From Begonia masoniana (lineage: Eukaryota; Streptophyta; Magnoliopsida; Cucurbitales; Begoniaceae), in contig CM039510.1 of assembly GCA_022432975.1 (NCBI GenBank), positions 8,272,408 through 8,336,407 on the forward strand: DNA of 64,000 bases, given 5' to 3'. Below are positions 23,215 through 35,400 of this stretch, piece by piece. The notes below the pieces were generated by a model, which ran no database searches, was not told the DNA's origin, and saw only the letters and a list, made by a program, of their open reading frames with translations. How positions within the stretch are numbered: the stretch's first letter is position 1; every line of letters begins with the position of its first letter. The position numbers and the translations under genes were made by a program.

Positions 23215-24507
23215 CTAACCAACCTCCCAACCATAAGTTAAGCGGTTGTACAACCTTCTGTCGACATCCATAAACTTGTGTGACCGGGGGCCTGGATCGA
23301 AAATCTTTAGAATTGTCCCATAATTTAGTAAAGAAATATCATGATGCTCCAATAGGTTTGGATCCAAATGTTGAAGTGTCTCTTTGCAAATCCACATACA
23401 ATCACTGTTTGGCCGACCCATCCAACATACAAAGAAGTGTTGGATCTCACCTTCGTTGATAAGTACAATCTGCTCATCTAAAATATCCTCAATTTTATCC
23501 TCATGTGCTGGATCAATAGATGGAGGAAGAAATGGATCAACATATGGTTTAAAATACCACTTATAAGCTACCAAGTCGTCGACATTAAAATCACGATCAA
23601 AATTCTTGGACTGATCAATGTGTTTCCCATCCTCTTGTTTTGCTTCTTTAAAAGCTTTAGTCTTCCAAGCGACCATTTTAAGCATTATAAGCTTTTTTCG
23701 TGCAATTCTTCCTCTCCATTTACGTTGGATATATAACACAGTTGTTTGAAGACTTTTAAAATAAGAATATACCATATAGCGGCGGAAATGAGCCTGGATA
23801 ACTGTTGCAGCCTTCGAGCTTTTTCTGGATCGGAAATTTTTGCGAGCCATCATTGCTCTTAATCCAGTTTGCAAAATGATTGCAGATGACCTTAGACTTA
23901 GGTAAGATTTTCTTGCTCGATATTGTCTAAAATTCTTTGAAATTCTTAAAGCTGCTGCTTCCTTCCGCAATTGTTCATCAGTAAACTCCTTCAATGTCTT
24001 GGTAAGCCTTTCAAGACCTTGTTGAATTTTTTCAAGTTTAACTTTTCCTTCATCGAAGAACTTTTCAACAAATTCATTACGTGCGTGGGCTAGAAAGGGT
24101 GGTGGCTCCAATGTGTTTGGTGACCCTAAAAATTGCCGAGAGCCATACTTCTGTTCGTAATGTCTTGGAGCAAACTCCTTTTTCATTTGGTACTTCATTA
24201 ACTCCCATGTAAGAATTTCGCCCTTGTCATTTACTTTTCTCTTTCTCGTAAATTTTTTCCACCAGAAATTAGCATACCCTTTGAAACTCCAAGAGGCTAG
24301 CAGGATTTTTCTTCTCTCTGAATAGTCATGACATTCAAACAATATCTCCATCTTTTCTATTCAATCAAAAATTTCATAACCATTGAAATGACCACTAAAA
24401 ATAGACAGTGAAATATTATATGGGCTTACATGATCATAGTAGTCCATTGAAGTTCTTTGCAACCTAGCCTCTTGATTCTGAATATATTGAGCACCACTCC
24501 TTGTCAT
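23215..24507 (-). pseudogene. Gag - myosin XI IQ region - chromodomain chimera
   Basis: The frame starts at ATG 24507 and runs 430 codons to 23215, with one in-frame TGA at 24363-24361. Downstream of that stop it is open for 378 codons from 24351. In that 378-residue part, residues 1-70 are Ty3/gypsy Gag (LFECHDYSE, FKGYANFWWKKF, LMKYQMKKEFAPRHY). Residues about 129-238 match the neck of plant myosin XI, with IQ-type repeats ILQTGLRAMMAR, VIQAHFRRYM and YIQRKWRGRIAR. Residues about 285-345 match the chromodomain at the end of chromoviral integrase (IEDILDEQIVL, WMGRPNSDCMWI). The myosin part has no introns, implying capture from spliced RNA. Myosin IQ motifs bind calmodulin-like light chains; whether this protein is made is unknown. 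Confidence 0.85.
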
Positions 24508-25472
24508 TATATCGGTCGTGAAGATTGGAACAGAAAACTCTCCTGTATCGTTGTGTTAATCACGACCACAAGAGGCTGCTGACATAGAGTTCAATTATAG
24601 TGTGACCCGAGCAGACTGGTGTCCCCAGAAAGTGGGCAGAATGGCCCACAGAACACTTCACAATATATATGGCCCAGTAGATTGGCCCAAGAACACTTCA
24701 CAATTTAATAGTCAAACCCACGTTCACCCTAACCGTTCATACCTCAAAGACAGAACAGCGGCATATCCAGCGAATTCCCAGCCAAAACAATACCCGAGGT
24801 CAGAAATTCGAGGGAGCAACACAGAGAACTCCGGCGAAGACCAAAGCAATAAACTAACAAAGGGGTGCAGAAACTCCCTGTTTTGTTTGGCCGAGAACGA
24901 ACAACGCAGCAAAATAATGAAACAGAGAGCTGCGAACTATTGGAAAACCAGAGACCCGACGAGAGGCTTTGAAGCTGACGACGAAGGAACAGCGAAGACC
25001 TCGCGAAGACCCAGAACGACCAGTCGCCGACGCAGAGATCGCAATCCACGGAAATCGACGATATTCAGAAACGGGTCGTCGGCGAACGAGCAACAGAGGG
25101 AGCTGGACCAAGAACTCCGGCGAGCAGTGTAGTCGCAGTTCTCCGAATCCAGAAACCCGAGAACAGAGCAATGAAGATCGAATCGTCAATGATTACCAGA
25201 GAAAAGAGAAGGGCTGTTCGGGTTCGAGAGAGGGAGTGCGACAGAGCTGAACGATGAACAAGAACGAACCAGAAACCAGATTTGTTTTCTTCTGAGTAAT
25301 CATCAAAACAAAATCGCAAACCACTTCTGTTTAGAACCAGAACTGTGTTTTTTTTTTTTTTTTTGTTTGAAAAGGAGACGAACCAACCACAGACAGTGGC
25401 ACTGTAGCAGCGAAAACAGGAGAGAAAAGAAAATTTTGCCCAGAATCAATTGTTTGAGAAAACAATTGCTTT
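24508..25472 (-). other. leader of the chimeric chromovirus
   Basis: This stretch separates the primer site from the chimeric ATG. Frames on the plus strand (24602-25132 and 24969-25250) are antisense, with biased GA-rich composition and no homology I recognise. A poly-T tract lies at about 25348-25364. Confidence 0.6.
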
Positions 25473-25484
25473 GCTCTGATACCA
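25473..25484 (-). promoter_or_regulatory. primer binding site, tRNA-iMet type
   Basis: On minus this reads TGGTATCAGAGC, the standard complement of the 3' end of plant initiator tRNA-Met. It lies three bases inside the 5' LTR. Confidence 0.92.
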
Positions 25485-25487
25485 ATT

Positions 25488-25922
25488 TGATGCAGCGGGA
25501 ATATTAGAAAGAAATATAGCTTCAAGATAGGAGAAGAAAAGGAGAACAGGAGGGAAAGATTATAGCAGGAGAAATATAGCTAGGAAAAGAGAGGAGAAAT
25601 ATAGCTAGGAAAAGAGAGGAGAAAGGGGAGAAGCTCTAGACAGGGAGATTGGAAGAGAAGGAAGATTTTAGAGAAAACACATTCATTTTATCATTCATTC
25701 ATCAACTAACCTTCAAAGTTACAATGCAACACTTAAATAGAATAAAACCTACTTGGAAAATGACAAAGACACTAATAACCCATTAAACAAATAACAGAAA
25801 ACCATAAAAATACTAAAAACTATAATAATAAATTAGCATAATAATGCTAACCTAGAAAAATGAAAAGCTTAATACTTTTAATATAAAACATAAATAAAAA
25901 TCTAATTTTGATGTCCTCATCA
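25488..25922 (-). repeat. 5' LTR of the chimeric chromovirus
   Basis: 435 bp, TG...CA. The motif AGAAATATAGCTAGGAAAAG is present twice in tandem (about 25568-25619) where the other LTR has it once, which explains most of the length difference. Confidence 0.9.
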
Positions 25923-26458
25923 GATTGTTTGACAGAGCTAAGGTCTAAAATATGGAACAATCACGTGTTTTCCAAATTCTCCGCCGGGAGAGGGGTAATG
26001 TTAAGATCTAGTTGCAGATTTTGCTCCGATTCTAGCTCCGGAGCTTGAGTTCTAGTTCCAAAATCCATAATCAACCAAACTTGGTGCAGGTAGCACCTCA
26101 TTGAAATAACTTAAAACAAGCTGTGCAAGCCTTTACAATGCGCAAACATTGTTAGAATAAGCAGTGATATAACTTAAACAACTAAATAGATGTTATTGAG
26201 TGGCAAAACTTAGACAATCGACGATAAATAGCAAATAAAAACTGTGAACTAAGAAAAAGATAGAAAAACAAATCTCAAAAAATTTGATCAAGCAATAAAT
26301 AAATATAAGAGGAGTAGTACTACATAGACAAATCTTTAAGGTCTGATCAACATGGATGGCCTATAAATAGGTAAAAGAATTATCAAAATTGAGCATCACC
26401 GATCTATGCATCTTAATTCTCGATGATTTGCATTTTCTTAATTAGCCTCTGAATTCCT

Positions 26459-29400
26459 TCAACACAAAACAAAAACAACCTTGTCTGGACTCATCATTCT
26501 CTTCGTCGCTTGAGTTCCAACAATCCTCTCCAGCTACATAATGCAACCGTAAAATTATTATTCTTTGTGTGAACAGAAAAAGTAATGATACAGTGAACAA
26601 GCGATTGACAATATATATGATTGTTTAATTTTTGTTTTGTTTAACAAACATATTAGTGTCAAAGATTCAAACAGAATTACAAAATAAGTCTCAAATCACC
26701 TACATCATTCTTGACTATCAATGATTATTGACGTGGAAGAAATTATTTCCAAAAATCAAAACACCCTCTGTTTCTAGAAAACAGTTTACAGATTTATGAT
26801 TCAATTCCCAAACAAACATAATTGAGAATATAAATTAAAATTCAAAAATAGGGAATAAGAAAACTTACCCGAAGCTGATCAAATTTGGAAAAGAGGATGG
26901 TGCAGGTAGTGTCTTCAGAACCATCGAGCATATTTACAATCTGCAGTATAGGGAAAACACGTAATTGAGCAGGGTTAAAAGAAACAAACCTTTTCAAAAA
27001 AGAAACATTGCAATGAATTAAAAAAATTACAAATAAAGGATAGAAAAGCAGTATAAAAAAGAACGTGTCAGCTGGTTATTGTTTCCTTCCAATTAAAAAG
27101 GCTAAATTTCGCTAAACTTAGAACAATCAACCCACTTCTGAATCAGAAACCTAACTTTGTCTCATTCAGCTATAGAATTATTTTCTAATTCTTGAAAAAG
27201 CTTAGAATTTTGTTTTACCTAAATTGTAAAAGAAAAAAACAGCAATGATGTCACGCTGCAAAATTTGTGCAGCTTGCCAACCCAATGAAACAGAATGCAA
27301 GAATGCAAAAATTAAGACGAAGTTAGTAAATCCATATCCAAATCTTCCAAACATCACTTTAAAAAGTAAATGAAAATTTGCATTGCACACCTCAGGATAA
27401 AATTCCGATCTCTCTGGAAGGGAATAGAAAATCAAGTTCTGCATCCCACGAATCTAGCCAACAAGAGTAACATAATGAGTCAAACATTCAAGCCCTATTC
27501 TGTTAAACACACACATTGTAACATTCAAGTTCTATTAAAATGTAGAGTTATAGAAAAATTAATCAATAAATAAATCTCGTCATCAAGTAAATAATTGAAA
27601 ATGTCTGCTACTAAAGCAAAATGTACATGTAAAAAAAAACTTTATGCATAGAAACACAATAAAATATGGATATAAGTTACATTAATATTCAGCAAACTCG
27701 ACAAAAGGGAATGATTAGTATTATATCACACTACCAACAGCAATCCTTTAAAAAGTTCTCTTTTAAGGGGGAGTGCAGGCATACATTGACCGTTTGAATA
27801 TTATTTCTTTTTATGCCTGCTCCCCGTTTTGCTAGTGCACGCACACAACTCAACCAAAGTGTTATTCTTGACAATGAGAGTAAAAATGAAAATAACTTTC
27901 AAAAGCTTACGGCCAAGTCAATCCAATAAAAAGATTATGAGACACAAGATTATTCAGTAGGAAAATTAAGTCCAAAGTTGTCTATAGAACCTTGTATCTG
28001 TGGTAAAAATGAGCTCTCTCAGTATATAACATAATCTTTCTCTTTCCTTCAAAAAACCAAACTCGTGCACGAGATATATCACTCTGTTTGGTGTACCTGA
28101 ATAAAACAATTGTCAGTTATTACATGTCTAATCAATTATAAAGAATTAACCCATTGCAAAAATAGTCTTCACGTATCTCCCAGTTTTTGGACCAAGTAAT
28201 AAATTGAAGTTGAAAATGCAGATTCTTACTCGCCAATAAGACAAAAGGATGCGTTTTGCGCCTTTAAAAAGTTACGAACTCGAACAAACTCAAAGTAGGA
28301 ACTAATAAACAACATTATACCCCCCTGCATGTAGAGTCAAGAATAAAAATATTTTCAGATAATTTTTCCCCGAAAATATACATCAGCCCAAAACTTAGAT
28401 TTCAAACAGGTTAGATCTTGACCTGAATTGATTCTTTTATCTTTGGAAAAACCTGAAAATAGAAAGACGTGCAGTTAATTAAACTTCGCACTTTCAAGTA
28501 AAAGAAAGAAACAAATGTATTTTTAGTTCTTGATATGAACATTTTAAGTATTTTTTATCATCTTTAAGACATTCTCCAAAAAGGAATATTAAAAGCATGA
28601 TTTAACATATTTTACTTACCACGTACAATCAAGATTTCATGGAAAAAGTTTAAAACTGCAAGGAAACTTTTTATTTCCTAGTAACTAAAAAATTAAGTAT
28701 TTCGAATAAATGCTGAAGATCAATACAAATACATCTCTTGATTTCCTTTCAAAGAAACTTTTAAATCAAGGACAGTCACCAAAAAAATCTAATTTATTAC
28801 AGAAAAGAAACACATTTCTAACGCATTACCTAGATTTGAAAAACTAGACTCCACCTCTAGTTCAAGTACTTGATAGAAAAGTCAAATTTTAACTTGTATG
28901 AATTCTAATTTTTGTATAGTTTATCATTATATATATGAAGTTGTTGCAAGCCATAACATTGAATGGAATAAGCAATCACGAAGAAAGACAGCAAGAATCA
29001 TATTCAAACTTTCACCAAAATAATATATCCTCACTTTAAAATCAGAAAATAACCAGATCATGTTAGACAGAACTCTTACTCTTCCAACCCTATAATATTG
29101 TTCACAATTTTAATACTTGTGTTTGGAACTACACATATTCTTTAGAGAAAAAACCTTTTGGCACAACAAAAAACACCTGAAATGTTCAATCAAACCTTCT
29201 TGGAAAAATATTCAAGTCGAGTATCATTAACATTTGCAATAGAATCTGCATCATACCGCTCATATATCTGAAAGATAAATAGATCAAAAGTTAATTGGCA
29301 AATGTACAATAAGAGTGCCCATAAATCAAATTCCAATTTCAATCTACAAGAAGAAACAAGATAAGCAGGAAGCAATAAAACCTGTCGAACTGGGAGAACC

Positions 29401-32400
29401 ACTTTTGGAATAACTCCTTTGAATTCACACACCATTCGCACCTTTATAAATATAACATCGAACATCAGAAAATCAATACATGTGACTTTACTATGATTCG
29501 AATGGAACCTATTACCAATTTGGTGCAACAAGAAAATCGATACACGTGACTTTACTAAGATTCGAATAGAACCTATCACCAATTTGGTGCAACAAAATAA
29601 TTGTTTCGAAATCAAAATAGAAAAGTAAAATAATTACAAAGAATATTATCGAACAAGAAAATTATATTAAGACAACTTTCTCCAAAGCTACTAGTCAAGT
29701 CTTTAAATAGACTTGCAAATAATAAGTTAGGAAAATTAATACTTAAGTAAATAATGTAACTTAAAGAAATAAGTTATTTATAGAATAATTAATTAAGAAA
29801 TAATTAAAATACTGATAGGTTGTACTTTCTACGGGCCACGCACCACATCATATACAGCCATTCATTCTCCATAAAAAAGTCTTCCCTTTTAGTTCGTTAG
29901 TAGCCCCCTTGTAAAAACAAATAACAACTTAAAATATAATAAAATGATAGGCGCACCTTTCCTCGGTAATTAACACATTGGTGATTGAATAAAGCATTTA
30001 TATCTGAGAATAAATAATGAACAAAATTTAGAAAAACATGATAAAACCAAGAAGCAAAGTATTTTCAAAGTCTCAAGTAAATATTTTGATTAATTAAGTT
30101 GTAGAATTTCCATAAAAAATTAATGCGCATATAGAATATTAAATTTACAAGAAACTTATAAAAATATACCTTTCAAAGTTAAACCATATATACAATCTTG
30201 TGTGCTCATAGAAGAGAAAATTATTGCAGATAAATTTTTTTGAAATAATATTAATTTTATTATTGTTCTGTAGACCTATTATTCATTATTTTTTAAAATT
30301 TATCATTTTAGTCTTTTTTTTTTTTTTTTTTTGTGATTGAGTGTTTTTTATTGAAAAAAATTTTCCTCCTTCTTCTTAGTATCTTCTTTCTATCGATATA
30401 ATTTGTTTCAAATAAAAAGTAAAGAAAATATTATGGACAAAAATGTGTGCATTTGGGAACCAATAAACTAATCTATGAAATACCATATTACCTGGGTTCG
30501 TATAATGACCCAAAATAATTGACTGTCTATAGAACTTTGCATTCCCATCAAGATACCTAAAAAATGAAACATAAATTTACCAAGCATAACAAGGTAGATC
30601 AAAGAATTCCTAGAAACAAAAAATTGAATAAAAACGTGCACATTTATTTACATTTTCAATGTAGTGATTAAAGTTAACAATAAAAAAGACACAGCAAAGA
30701 AAGGAAAGAACTTTGCTTTACAAGAAAGCAATTTTATTACCTAATGCAAGACCTTCAACAAGGAAGCAATTAAGGAAAGTGCATAAAAAGACATACCAAG
30801 GTCTTATCCTCATTACGTTGGTTCCATGTTGTTTAGTTGGTATCTTGTTCACTTGTTCCAAAACAGAACTCACTAAGGACCAATTCTATAGCAAAATAGA
30901 TTAGAGAAGTTTGATAGAGGATATATAGTATGTAACACTATAGTAATTATTCTAATTAGAGCTCACTGTACCTGCATAGCTATTATATCTGCATGATCGA
31001 TAATTAGAACCTGCTTGTTCAATAGAATAATTAGTACTACAACAAAAGACAACTAGAAAATAATAGTCGTGATAAAAACTACCTCAATGGAAGAAAGATA
31101 GTCCACATCTTTTTCCTTGTTCTCCTCGGCCTCTCCTATTTTCTAGAAATTAAAAGTTCAACCAGATTAGTGATTATCAGAATAGATTAAATTGTTGGAA
31201 TTCATAACTCTCATTGTGAGAGTTCTTCTCATAATACAGAAGATAAATGAGTCACAAAGGTAAGTTAAAAGTCACCAATTACCTAAATTAATCCTAGCTA
31301 TATAAGGAATAAATAATTATAGAATGATACAAAATATCTACTATTATGATTATATGTTGAAGCACTATCTAACTGAAATTCCACCTGAAATTGATGTTGG
31401 CTGATCAAGACACAACAATTTTCCTACAAAAAACTGATGATGTAGTCTTGTCCTGGCCTTTGTTAATATATCAGTTATATTTAGATTAGTTAAAATTTGT
31501 GGGAGATAAATAATGCGAGCATCTAGGCGGGTCGAATTGTGTGACAATCAGCTTCAATAGGTATTGTGCATTCATTATGAACAAGATTAATAGTGATTTG
31601 TATGATACTAATGTTGTCAGCAAGAAAAGGAGTGGACTTAGTCGAAGGACAGCCAAGCTTGGACAAATTTTGCAAGAAGACGGATAATCTTTGAACAGCA
31701 GATGTTGTACAGTATTCAGACCCAGTTGATGATTTAGAAGCTCAATCTTGCTTCTCAATATCCCTAGAGATTAAAGAATGACCAGGAAACATGCACCCCA
31801 AAAGAAAGACCTTCAGGTATCAAGACATCTTGCCCAATCAACGTCACTATGACCAACAAGACAAAGAGGAGAACAAGCAAGAAATCCTTGGTTAGGCATC
31901 CCACAACTTATCAAATAATTTGATGAACAATAGTCAAATGTAGTTGGGTTGGGGGAGGGGAGCATAAAATTAACTGAATTGAACAACAAAAGAAATATTG
32001 GGTCGTGCAACTATCAAGTAATTCAAGCTGTCAACCAATCATCAAAAGATTGTAGGATCTTAAAGGAGATTATCCTCCTTACTATCGTAGTTTGCATTAA
32101 CTACTAATGGAGTATCCATATCAAAAGAATCTTGAAGTCTTGGCAAACAGATCAAATCTTGTTTGCAATTGTGTTGATTTAAGAAAAAGACGGTGCTTAT
32201 AAACTTCCAACACCAAGAAATTGGTAAGATGACCAAAATCTTTCATATGAAATCAGGCTCAAGATGTTGCAGCAAACTAGTAACTAAGTTGTCCTAATGA
32301 CAACAATATTATCAGCATAAACCAGAGAGAACAATCTCAATAGACTTCTTGCAAACAAACAAAGATGAGTCATATTGACTCTATTTAAATGAAGAATTAA

Positions 32401-35400
32401 GAACGCTTGAGCAAAATTCATGAACCTATGACGGAGGAGCTTGTTTCAACCAAAATAAAAACTGCTTCAAAATCTCTTATATGAAATCAGGCGTCGCTGC
32501 AAACTAGTTATTAAGATAGATTTTGTTTTAGTGATAACAATATCATCTATATAAACTAAAAGGAGAACAATCTCTATAGACATCTTGCAAACGGATAAAC
32601 ATGAATCATATTGACTGTGTTTAAAGGAGAAATAAAGAACAATTAAGCGAAACTTATCAAACCATGCATTAGAAGCTTGTTTCAACCCATATAAAAATTG
32701 CTTCAACTTATATGATCCTAGCAATATACAGTCATTATACATTGAAGCACTATCTGATCGGGATCACATATGTTTGGTACATCTCCCAATGTAGAGACAA
32801 CCAAAAGAAGAAAACCCAGTAACAATTTATTTTAGGAAAGCATATTGCATTCAACTTTTGACGAGAACAATCACATTCGTTGTCACAACAGCTGGGAACA
32901 AGATTAGATTTCATTTCTAGGAAGATACAAAGTTCCAGTTTTACAATAGATCACGATGGAATCAAATTTAAAACTTACATCTTATGGGTCCCAATTACTT
33001 GGATGGTAATTCACACAAATTGAATAAGATGGGATAATTTGATTTTTCTGGTTCAATTTTGAATTGTAAACAATTTTTGCTAAATATTTTCTTACATTGT
33101 GTTTAATCTCTAAATAAGACAAATTCTTAAATATGTAATAATGAAGATTTTTTTTCTTCTAATTACATTCAGTCAGCGGAGAATTCAATCCCCTACTTGC
33201 TCATCTTAACAACCTTTCCTCAATTTCCGTGTCTCAAATTGTCCAACAATTACTAGGGTTGAACATGTACTTGTAGATATCTCTGCCTCTAATAGGGATG
33301 GTGCCATCTTTTGCTAAGCCAAAATCCAATAGCTTTGGATTATAGTCCAAATCTTAAAAAATATTGGATGTTTTGAAGTCACAACATATTACAAGTTTCT
33401 CTACTTCATGGAGAAATGCCAATCCTTTTGCAGCGCCATATGCAATTTTCATTCCGATGGACAATGGCTAGGGAATCAACACTCTTGAAAACAATTTGTT
33501 TTCCACAGTTCCTCATTCCACGTACTCATATGTTAGAGCTCTATTTCATATTCACAGCAACATCTGATTAATTTCACCAAATTGGGATGAGAAAGCAGCC
33601 CCAAAAAGATGACTTCTGCATGACATTCTCTATGGCCTCGATAACTGTTCTCCGCATCATGAACCTCAACAGCTACAAGACGTGAAGGGATCCCTACTCT
33701 CAAATCCTTAGAAATAAAACCTTGGTTAAAATTTTTGAATCTTCCTCCTCCCAACACTCTATCAGGTCTGAAATTGGATGTCATTCTCTTCAGTTTGTTG
33801 AAGGTGAATGCAAGCAATGGATTTGCAGCAAAATCTCAACGTAGGTCTTTTATATCTTCTAGATTTGAGGTTAATTTCTTTCCTTCCTTTCTCCTGAAGG
33901 TCTTTCAAATTTTGAATATTCTAGTATGATATTGCCGATAGAAGTGGTGACTTTGCTTCATTGAAATGTTTTGCCATCTTCAAACTGTAAGGCAAGGACC
34001 CCTAAAGGATCAAGCTGAGTCGATCGTCCCCATAACCTACCTTTAAGATTGGAAGCTGTCCCAAAGTTCCAACCTATTTCCTCACAATGACGATCAACCA
34101 TGATCCGATGTTGACTCACTTTTTGAAAGAAAAATTTCAGCCCTTTGTCAAGATAGTTGGCTTCATAGGTCTTCCCAGGGAGTGGATTAAAAGGCTTGCA
34201 AAGTCTGTTTTCGGACATTACCGAGTAAAGATCACATACAAGCCCTCTTATCAGAGCTGCCCATCTTTGAAAGCCAATTAGATAACCCGGTTTCAAACCC
34301 AACATATAATTCATGTTCCCCCATGTAGTTTTGGGCTCACCAATTCACTATCACTCCATGTGCAAGGAATCCTCTTCCATCCCATGTTTAGCCAAAACTG
34401 ACTAAAACTAAGTCTAAATGAAAAAAATTTACAACCTCAACCGAACCAAAAGTAAACCTAGCAAAACCCAAAAAAAAAAAACGGTACGAGATTCATTCTA
34501 TTTACGGTGCCTAGTTCAAAATTTATTTTATTAAAAAATAAAATTCAAGATTCAAGTTGAACGAATTCTAAAGTTTGAGATTTTGTACAAAAACAAATTG
34601 TTGAATGAAACCTCAAAGTTCAGAATTTAATTTGAATTTTATCCAAAAAAAAATACCAACAAATTTTCTCTGATTTTCTTATTTCATAGCAATCACAATC
34701 TCATCTTTACAGACCAAAAAGATACAATGATTGATAACAATATGCATATGTAAAGAACAAAATTGACAGGAAAGTAGCATCCTTTATAAAACCAGAAACT
34801 TGAACTAAAATTTCAAAGAAAATCTAGAAAATAAGAGAGAAGGATAAATCTTTACCGTAATCAAACCAAGAGGAGATGCAACAATCATATCTGATGAATA
34901 GAAGTCACTGAATAGCTTTATGCTTTTCCTAAGAAATAAAAAACCAAAAAACAAATTTATGTAAGAAAATCCATAACTAAATTTTTTTATAAAGTCTTGA
35001 AACGAGACACAAGCAAACTAAAAATAATTCATCATAAATTTAAATGACTAAAATCTGGAAGTAAGTAATTATTCTATCATATAATTACATAATAAGGAAT
35101 TATAACACTTTTATATCAGTGAACTTAGAAAATTTTGCAGACTTCATCAAAATCAAATAATCTTTTGTGGGAAAACTCAAATATGAAGTACCAAAAGCGA
35201 TCAACTTCCTAACTAAATCATTGATCTGGTTATCCACTCTATGTTTTGCCTAAACAACATGAATTAACTAGAATGATCTCAATTTACACAAACGCTTTTT
35301 GAAAGGAAAAGGAAAGCTTGCTCAGTTTATTGGTCTTTCGTCCCCTTAATACCACATTCCAGAGTTGGGATCAAGAGGAGATTCCATAATCATGTCTTAT

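Larger units (their letters stand above)
22752..25922 (-). mobile_element. small complete Ty3/gypsy (chromovirus-type) LTR element carrying a myosin fragment
   Basis: LTRs starting TGATGCAGCGGG and ending CTCATCA bound a 3.17-kb element flanked by identical 5-bp repeats GATTG (22747-22751 and 25923-25927). The minus-strand order is LTR (25488-25922), tRNA-iMet primer site, leader, one chimeric reading frame, purine-rich tract and LTR (22752-23158). Protease, reverse transcriptase, RNase H and the integrase core are absent, so it must have been mobilised in trans. It lies just 3' of UTP25. Confidence 0.93.

Noticed and set aside
24602..25250. Plus-strand frames of 176 and 93 codons in the chimeric chromovirus leader
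   Set aside because: They are antisense to the element, have low-complexity GA-rich composition and no homology I recognise.
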